64,000 bases of DNA, taken from assembly GCA_032209605.1 (NCBI GenBank), contig JASFXZ010000001.1, positions 33,608,619 to 33,672,618 of the forward strand, in the 5' to 3' direction. The notes beneath the pieces are model-generated. The model saw only the letters and a program-made list of their open reading frames with translations, made no database searches and was not told the origin of the DNA. Source of the stretch: Mactromeris polynyma. Taxonomy: Eukaryota > Mollusca > Bivalvia > Venerida > Mactridae. Numbering within the stretch: position 1 is the first letter of the stretch; each line of letters opens with the position of its first letter. This document shows positions 48,901-61,219 of the stretch, piece by piece. Position numbers and translations under genes: made by a program.

Positions 48901-49740
48901 TGTGTTTCTTTATTGATGTAAATCATTAGCGACAGGCCTACCAGATGTGAATATATTCATGTATCAAGTTCATTGTACGAATGTTTATCTTACATCAGGC
49001 GTCAGTGAATTGTGTTCTTAATACCTTTGTGTGCTTCTTCGCACGTCTTATTTGACGAGATGGAGGTATATAAATTAGATGACAGAAATAGCCACATTGA
49101 CCAAGAACGTTCTCTAATTGTTTTCAGTATATTTTAGGAGTTGTTAGGCTGAACGCGAAATCATGTAATTTCTAAGACAACAAACGTGACCAGTATTTCG
49201 TATTAATTGTTATCTTAGAAACATTTGTTTGATTGTCACACACTTTGCATACGGAATTTCCTTATAAACCATAATGATGACTAGTTTGTTCTGGAGAGAT
49301 AATGATAACAATACATGTAATTATTTCGGTAGTGGTTTATATGATACATGGATAATTAACACATGCAAGAGTATTACAATAATAATTAAAACAGGTGCAT
49401 TCTATCCATGCCATACACACTAACGCCTAGGATAGCACAAAATGAGTAGATTCTTATTTCCAGTGAGGTCCTACATGTTGGTGGCATAGAGAGGCATAAT
49501 ACTTAAATTAATTGATATCACAGAAATTTAAAAGTATCCCAGAAATAAAAATATCACAAATTGCCACATAACTAATAATACTATCACAATATTATATACA
49601 ATGGAAGACTTTACACTACTGTTTAAGTATCACAGATTACTGTATTTCATTACATACGATCTAATTCAATAATTTAGATAATAACATAAATGATGCACAA
49701 ACAAAGTATGATTCTACATGAATAAGACACAATGTAATGT
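46000..49740. other. Downstream of PhyH: no recognisable gene
   Basis: AT-rich sequence holding a (TA)n run at 46043-46066, repeat R2 copy 2 (46117-46206), and GGCTCGAACCCGAG near 48522, a possible lone box B. The segment CCCTTTGAAAGGATCAAACG near 47711 nearly repeats 35086-35105. Open frames up to 112 codons are AT-driven and lack conserved motifs. Confidence 0.5.
46117..46206 (+). repeat. Dispersed repeat R2, copy 2
   Basis: AGCCAATGAAAACATGTTTT, then GACCAATGGACAT, ACGGTATT and TTTGAATCAATAGTGG, matching 19887-19978 in order and orientation. Confidence 0.6.
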
Positions 49741-49744
49741 AAGA

Positions 49745-49815
49745 CAATTTAAAACTCACGACCCTCGGATCAGGAGTCGGGCGCTCTACCCCTCGACCAC
49801 TACGCCTCCTGACGA
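49745..49815 (-). repeat. tRNA-like SINE head, reverse orientation
   Basis: The minus strand reads AGTGGTCGAGGGGTAGAGCG (good box A region), then GACTCCTGATCCGAGGGTC and GTGAGTTTTAAATTG (decayed box B). Box A is nearly identical to that of family A at 3071-3083. Confidence 0.5.
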
Positions 49816-50569
49816 AGGAGAATGATTTAGTAAAATGGTTTGACAAAATGATATCATTGGGTGACACTTCTTCAAAAATGATCTGTTTTCCGGTGTTATG
49901 TGGTATCTTGTTATAAAACAATAAAACATGGTTAGTATTGCTTGTATGAACATCACATGGTAGTCATAGTTGTTTTAGTAAAACTGATATTTCATTATAT
50001 AAATAACAGATATCTGTATTAAGTGCCATCATAAATCCCCTATCATGTATATTTTAGAAGCGGTGATGCGGCGTAATGGTCCTATTATTGTGGCGTTTAT
50101 TACAGGAGAGTTAAATAAAAAATTTATACGGCGCCAATCACGATTGTTTTCATAACTTAATGTAATGGATGCTTTGTCTTCTTTAATGTTCATTTATCGG
50201 AATACATCAGAAATCCTCGTGGCAGGAGAAACAGTAATACAGTAATACAAATGGTAATGAGATCGTCTACCACTCGCAATTGTATTCAAATATTTTATGT
50301 GCATTTTCACAATGACTTGTCTGTCTGGTTAAAGGTTCCAATTTATATAGCATATCCGGTAACACTATTTGACTATTAAGTCTGAACGGAAAGCTACGTT
50401 TATGAATCCAGGAATAATATCTGGCAAACACATCACAATATATTTAATACACACATTGCATCAGTTTGTATCCGAATGGATAATCTTAAATCCTCCGTTC
50501 ATGAATTAATATAAATAGGCTTTCAACATAACGAAATGTCCAGCATTCTGTTCATGCAACATACATGTA

Positions 50570-50762
50570 CATAAAACACCCAGTATAACCTACTGTGTTG
50601 ATGCAGTCCTGTTGATTGATGGCAGTTCCAGAAGAAAGCTCCGAGATCGACATAGGGTACGTATTTGCTATTTTTGTTGCGTTTTTTTTGTTATTTTCAG
50701 AGTACCCACTAATGGGTATGGTTTTAGTAAACAACAAGTAATGCGTACATGCCATTTGGTAT
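50570..50762 (-). repeat. Repeat R3, copy 1 (inverted relative to copy 2)
   Basis: The reverse complement of this block matches 60328-60515: TACTTGTTGTTTACTAAAA, CTCTGAAAATAACAAA, ACGCAACAAAAAT, TATGTCGATCTCGGAGCTTT and GGAACTGCCATCAA. The minus strand carries a short frame MSISELSSGTAINQQ. Whether this is a gene-derived or transposon-derived sequence is unclear. Confidence 0.6.
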
Positions 50763-51719
50763 TTCAATCTTTGTTTCTTTATTTCAATCTAATCAGTGTT
50801 CATATCACATTCATATACAATAAAAATCGAATAAGTACCTAATAAAAGTGCACTGCCACTCATAAATTGAGTTATATGAGATTACGTATACACATAAAAC
50901 ATCTACATACATTTATAAATACTGAACATTAATATCACATAGTACACTGTACATGTACTTAAATATCACATATAGCAACATGGAATAAAACTGAATAAAA
51001 ACTTGCTAATCAGTAGAACTAAGAACTGCAATAAAACAATTATAAGATACTGAAAAGGGGAGAGGAGCACTAACGCGCATTAACTAAAAAAAGGATGTAA
51101 TATATCACAGAACACGTTGATCAGATCATCGTGAGTTGGATTAGCAAGGTTGCTTCAGACGAAATAAAAGGAACACATAGAAAACTAAATCAATGAGCAT
51201 TATTGACAAATTATAAATACATTATTTACAAGTTAAAAATAATCGCCTTTGTAAAATGTGATTGCAGGTTTTGGCACCGATTCGTATCATATCTGGGTTA
51301 GAAAACAAGAACTTGAACTTATCAACATCAGATAATGTAATCAAAGGACTGAGAGTCCTGAAAACCAGCGCGTTGTAACATAATATATGTCTATATATAG
51401 GTGTAGTGTAATGTATACGGAATGTGAGGCATGGATAGTGTGCATTTCCAAGCATTCCTTGTTTGCTAAGGTGTAATTACAAAGGTAGGAAATTGTGAGC
51501 ACAACTGTGTTCAGAAACTTAATTAATGGCCCAATGGACAAATATGTTATTTCCTAGTGTTGTAGGGAGGTATCTTGCTGATTTTCGAAAAAAAACAATA
51601 TGTTACTTGTATATTAGATACATCATAATTTGGATCTAACTGCATCCAATAAACCAAACATATGTTAACAGACAGATGCACAATGCACACCACTCTTCTT
51701 TTTTGCATGTATATAGCTA

Positions 51720-51890
51720 GTCATGGTGGTGATCTGGTCAAGGAACCTTTTTGAATCATTTACCTCCCACTACTGACATAAGTGGGAAGCCTACAATCGC
51801 TTGCAGTGAAACCAAGGAATGTACTGGTTATTGAGATCCTGTGTAGATGATCCAAGCTTTGATTGGGTGTTAACCAAACATTATAGAACC
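51720..51890 (+). repeat. SINE-like repeat R4, copy 1
   Basis: Shares with 52200-52330 the order CATAAGTGGGAAGC / TTAAGTGTGGAAGC, GCTTGCAGTGAAACC / GCTTGCAGTAAAACT, TTATTGAGATCCTGTGTAGA / TTATTGAACCTAGGTAGA, and TGGGTGTTAACCAAAC / AGGCATTAACTGAAC. The tRNA head is not evident in this copy. Confidence 0.45.
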
Positions 51891-52092
51891 CTGTACTAAG
51901 TCAACTAATTATAACCATAGGTGTAGTACCTTGCCTTACTAGTTCGGATTGCATTTGTCATATCCATACTCTCACCTGAGACGCACAGTATTCATATTAA
52001 GACAATATTGCATTAAATGCGTCCATATTGTTACCATATCATTGTAGTATTCCTTGGAAATCATAACATGTAACATCCACTTGGACTTAAAC

Positions 52093-52340
52093 AGGCATGG
52101 CTAGCGCAGTTGGTAGCATGCTAGAATACCCATCTGTAGGCCATGGGTTTGTGACATGTTCAGGCCTACCCAGTTGTAAATTTTCATCTTTCCAAGATGA
52201 CAAGCGCCACACTGCTTACTTTTAAGTGTGGAAGCTGTCTGTTGCTTGCAGTAAAACTGACGAAACACTTCTTATTGAACCTAGGTAGATCATGTATAGA
52301 CTAATAAATGATCATACCTGTCGGAAAGGCATTAACTGAA
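52093..52340 (+). mobile_element. tRNA-derived SINE, R4 copy 2
   Basis: The head GGCATGGCTAGCGCAGTTGG is an excellent box A. The box B position (about 52143-52155) reads GGGTTTGTGACAT, which is decayed. The body matches R4 copy 1. Total length about 240 bp. Confidence 0.6.
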
Positions 52341-52349
52341 CAAAATTCA

Positions 52350-53905
52350 AACACAAATCTATTAGTGCTATTTTTACTGCATATCAGTAGTAGTGGAGTT
52401 TGTGAGACGTGACATATACATTCGTCACGTTAGCTATGATCCCACTGATGGCTTATAAACAGTAACAATTGTATATTCAACACAAGATAGGCAACAACAG
52501 TGTGTAAAATTTCTAAACTTTTATTAAAAATAACTGAGATCATCAATAAAAAGTAAAACATAATAATGTACACTAAACAACAACAATAGATTGTTCCCAC
52601 TTGTACAAAATACACGTCTTGTTCATAGCCATTTTTATAGGTCAAACTGTTGAGCTCAGATATGGTTAATTTCCATGTATAGAATAATTGGGAAAATATA
52701 GAGAGAGTATGCATGTGACAAACACATTTTGTACAACAATGTTTTTTTTTAATATCTGGTTAGTTTAGCATCATTTACTTTATACTCCCTATAAACTTTA
52801 TGATAATTTGCCTATCAATTTGGCCAACAATCCAAAACAAGAGAGGTAAATATTGTAATTGTGGGAACTAACTATTAGGATTGCTTCAGAAATTGGTCTA
52901 ATAAAAATGATAAAAAATGGTATATGCTTGCAAATTCATAGCAATACGACACTGATGGTTACAAAGTCCTGGCTGTACCTAATATTTGTTTACCCACAAT
53001 CAATAAACATAAGTATCTAATGTATATAAATGAAAGCATATAAACATGTTAGCATGACACATCTAGGGTTTTCATATGAGAAGCACCACAAGAAAACCGG
53101 CTTACAGACTTATCATACATTTTTAACTTTTTACATTTCGTAATGTTATAGCTTTTAAAAAGTTCTAAATTTAGTACATTATAAAAATGTAAGTGTATTC
53201 ATACATAGCATTTGGCGGGATTTGTTATGTCATGATGTGTAGCGTGATTAGCAGGAACACTAGTTTTGTTCATAAACTACTAACATTACTCCATATAAAC
53301 AAACACTGAGACACATATAAATGGAAAATATACAAAACATTGGAAAACTCTAGTCAACAATATTATGCACACCAATGTTAAGGCAATATATGCTGTAGAA
53401 AACAGCTGTATTAGCTTTGCCTAATTTTGATATAGAAACACTTGGATATATAGATAATGAACAAATCTACCACATGCCAACAAGGTTTTATAAAAAAGCA
53501 TTATGCATAGATACATTCTGAAAAACATTGTATGTGCATGGATAATCTTGTTTTTTATAATTTTGGTTCCATCATTTATAAAAAAATCTTGTTAGCCTGT
53601 TCTAGTTTACTTTCCCTATATAAGAAGTATATTTCGTATTTATCTTGGCATGACATACGTCAGGGGAATAACCATAAGGCATATAGACAATATTATTACT
53701 GACTGCAAAATGTGACGTTTCTGACATCAGTAAATACTGATATCTGCACTAGAAAATTATTACAAGTGAAGTGTGCTTGTTTAATTATATTTAAAAACAA
53801 ATACCAAATATTTGTGTGTTTCAGTAACAATTATGAAGCCATTCTATGAAAATAGAGCATTAAATATTGTATGCTTTAAATAATACAAGTAACATAATGT
53901 TAATA
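52350..53905. other. Intergenic AT-rich stretch, nothing recognised
   Basis: No exon-like block, repeat unit or RNA gene was recognised on either strand. The minus-strand frame of 94 codons at 52430-52714 is rich in F, Y, I and L, as expected from AT-rich noncoding DNA. Confidence 0.4.
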
Positions 53906-53910
53906 ATACT

Positions 53911-54347
53911 ATGCATATAGCAAATCATTGAAATGTTCCTATGAGAAATATATACATAGAACATAAAAAAACATGTAAAACGTTGTATAAACATCCTTCA
54001 TATGTAAAGTAAGACATAACCGATAGGAAGAATTGTACACAACATTAATTATTTACAAAGAGAATATACGGTTGTAGGACACATTACATTATGGCAGTAG
54101 ATGTAAGTGTAACAGGGTGCTTAGTTTTTGTTTAGGTAAAATAAATAATGCATGTATAATAATGTAAATAGGGTTGACTATGCATCTAGCAAATCATTGT
54201 AATGTTCCAATGAGAGATATATACGGACATAAAAAACATGTAAAACTAAGTAAAATAGGACATAATCATCATAAAAAAATGAACACAACAATGTTTATTT
54301 ACAAAAAGCGTATTTAGTTATAGGGCACATTACATAATGAGACTAGA
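53911..54347. repeat. Tandem duplication downstream of the OB-fold gene
   Basis: Unit 1 (53911-54098) and unit 2 (54180-54347) share in order AGCAAATCATTG.AATGTTCC, ATGAGA.ATATATAC, CATAAAAAACATGTAAAAC, ACACAACA, TTATTTACAAA and GGCACATTACAT/GGACACATTACAT. It lies 3' of the minus-strand OB-fold gene, possibly within its 3' UTR; unit 2 supplies an AATAAA on the minus strand (plus 54293-54298). Confidence 0.65.
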
Positions 54348-54756
54348 TACAACATTTGCTCTTGTATCTAATGTTTTTGCACTTGGAATACCAAGATCAA
54401 TGGCATGGTAAACATTATTTGTGCAAATAGTACATATTATAGATTCCAGATCAATAGTAATGGGTAGAAATAATAGACTTGGTATAAACTGAAAAAGGTA
54501 TCAAGATAGCAAAATTTTGATTTCTATAACAAATAGAAAAGCTTACACAAGAATATTATTTATATTAAGTTGTTAACAGTACATGAACATTTATAACAAA
54601 AGAAACCAATGAGAATGGCATAGAAAAATTGTATATGGAAAAAGTACATTAGTATATTTATAAAATAAGCAATAAAAATCTCCAAATTTGTGCATAATAC
54701 CCTATTCCCAAATAATACTGCAACAAATGTAAAACAATCTAATATTTACAATATTT

Positions 54757-56646
54757 TCACTCATCCAAACCAATGTACAAAACTTCGCTACCCTTGCAAG
54801 TTATCACCAGGGTGAGTGGTCCAGCAGCTGTAAACATCTCAATGTCGACCGGCCCATCACTGCTTACAGCAGCAGCCAGCAGCTCACTTGGCACAGGGAT
54901 GATGCTGTCATCATCTATTAGCAACTCTGTTTCACTCTCTTCAACAGAAACACCAACAACCAACACCCTGGACACAACTGTTGGTGTATCAGTCTTCTAC
55001 AATTATAAAAATGTAAAGGATTAGAACAAACCAAAAATATTACTGAAAAGAAACATACGCTGTAATACCAAGTTCCATACAGTGTTTGGTTACATATATT
55101 AGGTTGGCTGCATCTAGCAAAATGTGTTTTGCTGGCAAAATATTTCTATTTCCTGGTTTATGCTGATTTGTAATATTCAATTTCTAAATGTTCCCAAGGT
55201 ACTAATTCTAATATATTTTACAAAATACCATCATGGCTAACATCCTACACATGTTAGTTTGCATTCAAACTAGAAAAAAATGTGAGTCAAGGCATTTTGT
55301 GGGCTACACATTTTCAATAGTGGATATTCCATTAAAGTATTACTTGTAAAATTTGTTCTAGAGTCGAAGAAAAACAAGAAACAACAACACCAGAAACAAA
55401 AAGTGTCTGAAGTATTGCAAGCAGTACAATAGTCCCTTAGTGGCATAAACAGTGTGAATACCATACAACTGCCTTCTGTATTCAAGTGAATATATAAATA
55501 CTAAGGGATTTTTCATATGATATGTGATGTAAATGCACACAGAGTTAGTCCAATAAGTTTTAAATTCATAACTGTATTACCTTGATCTCAGAGCGTACTG
55601 TAGTCTGTAGGCTTGTCTCGCCCTGGTAAATGTTGGTAGTAACATCTGTTATTGTTACATGATCCCCTGGCCTACATTCAACAGATGAGGCCTCCCTCCA
55701 TAGGGCCACCCGGACCTTTAAACTACCATCTTCCAAATGGATTGATTTGAGGTTCACACTCTCCCCCCGGACACTGAGGGTTTTTGTCTCCTCCTCCTGT
55801 AATTAAACACAAAGCGATTGTATTAAGTCTAATATTGGTGAACACTACCTTGTAATCACATGTCTAGATTGGTGGCCATTGTGTTCAAAACTGTATGCTA
55901 AAGTACAATAAAAAACAAACAACAAGTGTGCGTTGTGATACTGTTTGGTAAAATGTGTAAGACAATGATATTACAATAACAGTTGGCAGTTGTCAATCCT
56001 AACAGCAATTAAAACATGCTAATTTTAATATAAAATCATGATAAAGCTATCAGTAATAACCATAACATGTATAACCTGCTGTGTGACAATAATCTGTTTA
56101 AATTTTGCTATATACAACCAATAATAAGAGGTGCATAATTTTTAGTGAATGTGTATTTACCTTCACCTGTTGTTTGTAATTAACAGAACAAGAATGAAAA
56201 CTAACCTGTACAATTTTCTCGGTAACGGACACTCTTGCCCTGGGTGGGGATCTCACAGCCTCTGCAATTGGTACCACATCTGCTGGTGGTGGGTATATGA
56301 TCTTCCTCCCCGCTTCCACCAGGTAGTCCGGCACGTCAATATCCGTAGTTATAAAGACTTTTGTATTTTTCGTGATGACAATGGCATGATTATTGTCGTC
56401 CGTCTTACGAATTATATCTCTCAGAACTAGGGAGTTCCCTTCCCTGAATTTTGCAAATTTCAGGGGATCATACACAACACCCCGTATACATCTTTCTGAG
56501 TCCGCAATGGCCACGTTCAGTGATTGCCTGTCATTGTTTCTCCCATCACGGTATGAGACGATCTCGCCTGTAATGACCACTTTCACCTTCAAAGGCTTCG
56601 AGTAGGGTCCAGTCCCTCTATTGGTAAAAAGTTGTTCTATTGACAT
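54757..56646 (-). CDS. Small OB-fold protein resembling replication protein A subunit 1, 298 aa, 3 coding exons
   Basis: Minus-strand exons, in order of translation: 56646-56206, 55796-55581, 54996-54757 (441+216+240 = 897 nt, all phase 0). An acceptor (TTTTCAG) lies directly before the ATG. Exon 1 starts MSIEQLF and holds an OB-like fold (residues about 14-110: VKVVITGEIVSYRDGR, SLNVAIADSERCIRGVVYDP, GNSLVLRDIIRK), then a PPPADVVPIAEA linker. Exon 2 holds a second OB-like fold (SIHLEDGSLKVRVALWRE, GDHVTITDVTTN). Exon 3 is an acidic tail domain ending GLDE. The pattern (fold, ALWR, GD.V.ITDV) is that of RPA70-type single-strand DNA binders, but the zinc-ribbon domain is absent. Similar uncharacterised genes are, as I recall, multi-copy in bivalves. 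DNA binding is inferred. Confidence 0.8.
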
Positions 56647-56724
56647 CTGAAAATAAAATAACAAAACAACATATTAATATAAGAGTTTTCAAGCATGCTT
56701 CTTTATCAGAACATTAGAAGGTAA

Positions 56725-56800
56725 GTTGTAGTGGTATAATGGTTAGCATACTGAGTGGGTAATCAAGGGAGTTGTATAGAATCACTCGCTGCACCAGTGC
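56725..56800 (+). repeat. tRNA-like SINE head in the 5' UTR intron of the OB-fold gene
   Basis: GTAGTGGTATAATGGTTAGC is a near-perfect box A region (tRNA-Gly/Asp/Glu style). The box B position (ATAGAATCACTCG) is decayed. No stable tRNA fold is apparent. Confidence 0.45.
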
Positions 56801-57724
56801 AATTTTTCGTAATACATGTAATGATGTCCAAATCCCCAATATGTAGTGTTTGTAAATAGTTCCGAAGAATATATGACAGAATCAACAAATAAGTAAGTCA
56901 ATAATTATTTGGTTGTAAATACAATTGTATAAGCGCTATAATACAGATATTTATGGGTGTGTACCAATGAATCACAGAGAATGAAAATACCTAATGTGTG
57001 TGCAGTGCACTGGAAAAGAAACCAAATCAACAATAGCTAGGTCAGATGTTCCACCAATTAACAGCACATATTTAAAGATCAGCTTCCCAGACAAATAAAA
57101 ATCTTGATAAAAACGTTTTGTGTACACCGGTATTGTATTTATAGAAGATAGTAAAGTGCGAAATGACACGCGACCGAATCAACAAAATAAGTAGGTCAGT
57201 AATTATATCGTTGAAACTACAATTATAAACATACAAAATCGCTCCGAAGTATTGTAATAACCATGTATCGGCCAAAAATAATAATATTCTTATTTATACA
57301 GAGCACATGCAATAAATATAACCAAGTTGCATAATAAAAAGCCTGGAAGTCAAACGACACAATTTAATAATAACCCCGTATCGGGTAATACCGACGATGC
57401 AATGATATTTCCTGCCTTCGCTTTACAACACAATGATATAAATAAAATATCATAACCGTACGCTATATAAGCCTATAATCACCCACGTTTATAATGAAAA
57501 TTCCAGACATAATACAGGATGTTTATAAAATGAAACAAAATGGCGGATACTTACTACGAAAGAAGCGCATGTACATCATCCGATACAAGATATATAGGCC
57601 TCAACCGACGCAATTAAATATAAACAGTAGACACTAACACATAAACAATAATAATACAGTAGTTCACAAATATAATAGGAGGCGAACATGTAATACAACA
57701 GATACAAATCGAAAATACACTTAC

Positions 57725-57800
57725 CGTTGATCTTTCAAGAATCAGTAGTGAGACACTAAATAACGACTACTTCAATGGCTGCCATGAGAACACGACCGAC
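57725..57800 (-). promoter_or_regulatory. Noncoding first exon and presumed promoter of the OB-fold gene
   Basis: On the minus strand, AAGATCAACG is followed by a consensus donor GTAAGTG (intron start at 57724), matching the acceptor at 56647-56648 that precedes the start codon. The upstream sequence is CpG-rich with GACCGACCGACCGAC direct repeats (plus 57792-57808). The transcription start is not determinable; I place the exon at about 57725-57800. Confidence 0.45.
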
Positions 57801-58251
57801 CGACCGACGCTATATTCATACACACTTACAATTATGTCAACATTCCCCATACAATACATTTTTAAAAAATATATTGAAAAAATTATATTCTTTATAAAAA
57901 ACAAAACAAACTGCCGATGTGTTATGTTTCATCATTGGAATCGTCGGACTATTTCTTGTTGCTTTGGTTTTTTTCCTGAGTTATGGGGTCACCGCCAAAA
58001 CGCGTATATACACATGCACAAAAAACTACATGAACATTCCCGAACATACAATACAATAATATAATTATAAAAGTATATTATGAATAAACTATTTTCGAAA
58101 GAAAACGAAGCAAAAAGCCTTTGTGTTATCTTATAGCGCGTGTAGTATCATCGAAAAAGTGGGACTATTTGACTTTTTTTCTACAGTTGTGCGGTGTGAC
58201 TGAAAACGAACTATTTAGGGTGGCAGTGTTGGAAAACTGTATGAGTACTAA

Positions 58252-58278
58252 AACCAGGCGCGCTTAGGCGCGCTGGTT
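58252..58278. repeat. Short GC-rich palindrome
   Basis: AACCAGGCGCGC and GCGCGCTGGTT are inverted around CTTAG, with one extra G in the left arm. Isolated GC-rich hairpin in AT-rich DNA; it is followed by an A-run, not the T-run of a terminator on the plus strand. Confidence 0.6.
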
Positions 58279-58320
58279 AAAAAACGCATTGTTAAAAATT
58301 ACTGCTTGTATAAATAATGA

Positions 58321-58698
58321 TTATCGTATATCACAATGAGCTGGACAATTAAATAAGACATGATATTCAGATTCAATATCATCACACATGGGACATAATC
58401 GTTCGTCCACTGACAATCCCTCGTATCGACCAGTTTCAATTCTAATGGGGGCAACGCCAAAACGAACTTTACTATACGCTGACCTATGTCTGGATGGTAG
58501 AATTACTTTACAGTATTGCTCGGGAACAAATTCTGACTTAACTAGTTTATATAAACGGAGCTTATTATCACCTCGTCTAGAAGGACCAATATCACTGTTA
58601 ATTCTATTAAACCACTTAGTAACATAGTCGTTCAAAGTGACATTACAAATTGTACTGACGAACGAAACAGTCAGAGGTTGTTCGATATCATTAAACAT
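58321..58698 (-). mobile_element. LINE fragment: C-terminal zinc-knuckle region of a reverse transcriptase protein
   Basis: The 125-codon minus-strand frame contains LRLYKLVKSEFVPEQYC, YSKVRFGVAPIRIETGRYEG and LCPMCDDIESEYHVLFNCP. The last is a CxxC...HxxxxC knuckle seen after the RT domain in many invertebrate LINEs. It starts and stops within the fragment with no RT domain upstream, so it is a 5'-truncated or broken copy. Confidence 0.65.
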
Positions 58699-59784
58699 AT
58701 GTAAACTATTGTCATCAATAATGTTTTTACATTAAAAGCCCAATTGTATAATCTCCAATGGTCTTATTCCTAACCACACACGATAGCATTGGCTACTGGA
58801 TGTACCTACGAAGGTTGGATCCGTTCTTCTGCTTGTCTATGTCATTGGCATAATTATAACATACATTGCATTTTTTCTTGAATTCCAGCTTGATTTGTGT
58901 AATTTTATTGAATACAGATGCATCTCCCCAAAAATCATGTCGACTTTCGTGTTATACGAGTATATATGATTTTGTTGGATTATCCTTTCTTGTTTAAAAT
59001 GCATTGCGACTATTTATGACCGTGTTAGATTATGATTAAACTATTGCGGCTTTCTTTACATTGATATGAAAATATGTCGCTATATGTAGTTCAATAGATT
59101 TAGGCTTTATGTCCTAGCATTGCTTGTTAATAGCACGCGAGTGAGTTTTCATATCTAGTTATACATAGTATGATACTATCAAATTATTTAACAAGGAATA
59201 TTCTATAACACTCATACAGCTTGTATAATATCATTCCTGATTATGTATAATGTTTCAAATGTTGACCCATAATGGTCGTTATACCTAACCTCGCCATTGC
59301 AACATGTATACACAATGTGTTTAATAAACAAATCTGTACGGATTAAGAATGATGTTGACGTAATAATGTCTGGTGGAGGACAATATATCTCGCGATCTTT
59401 CAACATTGGTCATCAGTATAATGATGCTGCTCAGAAATGCGTATTGTCAGGAAGCAGAGGTTTGCTACAATCATTGTCCTTTTTTATTTTAATACGTAAC
59501 GCACATAGAAATACTTCTTCCTGCGTACAAATCCTCCTACATTAATCAAGCTGGTTACCATTGTGAAGTGCCCTAGTCCGATTTCGGGATACATATTGGC
59601 CAAGTAAGCTTGATCTATGGCCCGTCATTATTGTAACATATTTGGCATACACATATATACAAACATATGTTCTTTGCACAACTCATACATTTCTCAATAG
59701 CTTTTGATTAAACTTCACGTGATGAAGGTATTGTTATGAACCTACTTTGTAAAATAAAGTCATGTTTGAGAAACACCAAAAATC

Positions 59785-59845
59785 GGTCAATGGCGCTACC
59801 GGGAATCGAACCCAGGTCTACGGAATGCCGGTCCGTTATGCGTAA
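59785..59845 (-). pseudogene. tRNA-like fragment with intact T arm and anticodon arm
   Basis: The minus strand reads GGTTCGATTCCCGG (box B and T arm) before GTAGCGCCA, and ACGGA-CCGGCAT-TCCGT, a perfect 5-bp stem with a 7-base loop (plus 59820-59836). Loop position 33 is C rather than T and the implied anticodon GGC is unusual for eukaryotes. No D arm or 5' acceptor strand (GGCGCTA) is present. Likely a tRNA pseudogene or SINE head, not a working tRNA. Confidence 0.5.
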
Positions 59846-60327
59846 GACTTTTTAGTAAAGCTTTCATGTCTTGACCAGATTCGAATAACAAGTTATGACC
59901 CTAGAGTTATGTTTAAATATAAATGTCAACATGTTATACAAGGCTGCAATATTTCGGGTGGGGAAATGACCCTCTTTAATTACTGCTCCTTTTATTTCTA
60001 GATGAAATGAATAAAATTCGCAGTAATAACAATTAATCTTGTCCATCTATCAGTGATTTTGTTGAAACCTGAAAACAAGAATACAATTCTAAATAATCAT
60101 GCTACTCACAGCGATAAAACGGGACGAACACCGGCTGTAGTGAAAGTGCATGACGTGGTAGAACTATAGGAGAATGATTAAATGATTCAAGCTTGTTCAA
60201 TTCCCAATTATTCAAACTTGTTCAATTTCATGAATTCAGCCAAGAATTCAATACCAAATAAGAAAATGTCTAACTTTTCGCAAACATTGCGTACACATCT
60301 TCCAATTTTCTAGGTTACTTGCTCACA

Positions 60328-60515
60328 CACACATGGTATTTACACATTGCTTGTTGTTTGCTAAAAGGATACCAATAAGTAATTCCTCTGAAAATGAACA
60401 AAAGAACGCAACAAAAATATCAATTACGTATACCCTAAGTCGATATCGGAGCTTTTGTCTTGAACTGCCATCAACCAATATATCAACACAGGAGGTTGTA
60501 CGGGAGGTGAAATGG
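60328..60515 (+). repeat. Repeat R3, copy 2
   Basis: TGCTTGTTGTTTGCTAAAAG, CTCTGAAAATGAACAAA, ACGCAACAAAAATATCAA, AAGTCGATATCGGAGCTTTT and GAACTGCCATCAACC match the reverse complement of 50570-50762. The ATG found in copy 1 is lost here. Confidence 0.6.
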
Positions 60516-61219
60516 AGGACGGATGAATTTAGATGTCTTACCTACCGACAAAATACTACAACATTCCAACACAGTTGTTAAGCTTATGTAACTTAATCAG
60601 AAAACCACTACACATTTTGTGTAAGTTGCTCCATCACTGAACACGGAGAACTTCTAGAACGCATATACAAACAACATCACGCATTACAACTTTCACATTT
60701 TATTCGAAACAACAAACACAATGTTAACAAGCAACTTATACAGAAGTTAATAAGGAAAGACTGCTACCAGTACGTCAATATTTTTGATTTAACGACCACA
60801 ATAAGGTCTTCTGTGTCATCGAACCGACAATAACAATGAATTGATCAAATAAGCGTGTCTGAATAAACAAATATCATATGAAAATAATCAATAAACAAAT
60901 ATTACTCTGATTAAAGACTAGTATATTCGAAAGCAACACAACTTGTAAAGATTCTGTTTATTGAAAATAATAAGCGTAATTACTGGTGAAAAATAACGTC
61001 GAGTTATTATTTATACAATTTCAGCGAGTAAATAACGGAATCATATGATAATATAAAGTCCTATAAAAACAAGCCTATTTGAAAATAACAAACAAAATTG
61101 ACAACACTGTCTGCATACTTGCAATATGACAAAATTGTATTATACCTTAGGTAAAGGATTATTAAACAACGTGTCAGTTACTGCTACACTTCCTTCTTCA
61201 TTTGAGCTGTTATTTACAA

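Noticed and set aside
56149..56605. Plus-strand frames of 93 and 70 codons over the OB-fold gene
   Set aside because: They are antisense shadows of the minus-strand coding exon 56206-56646.
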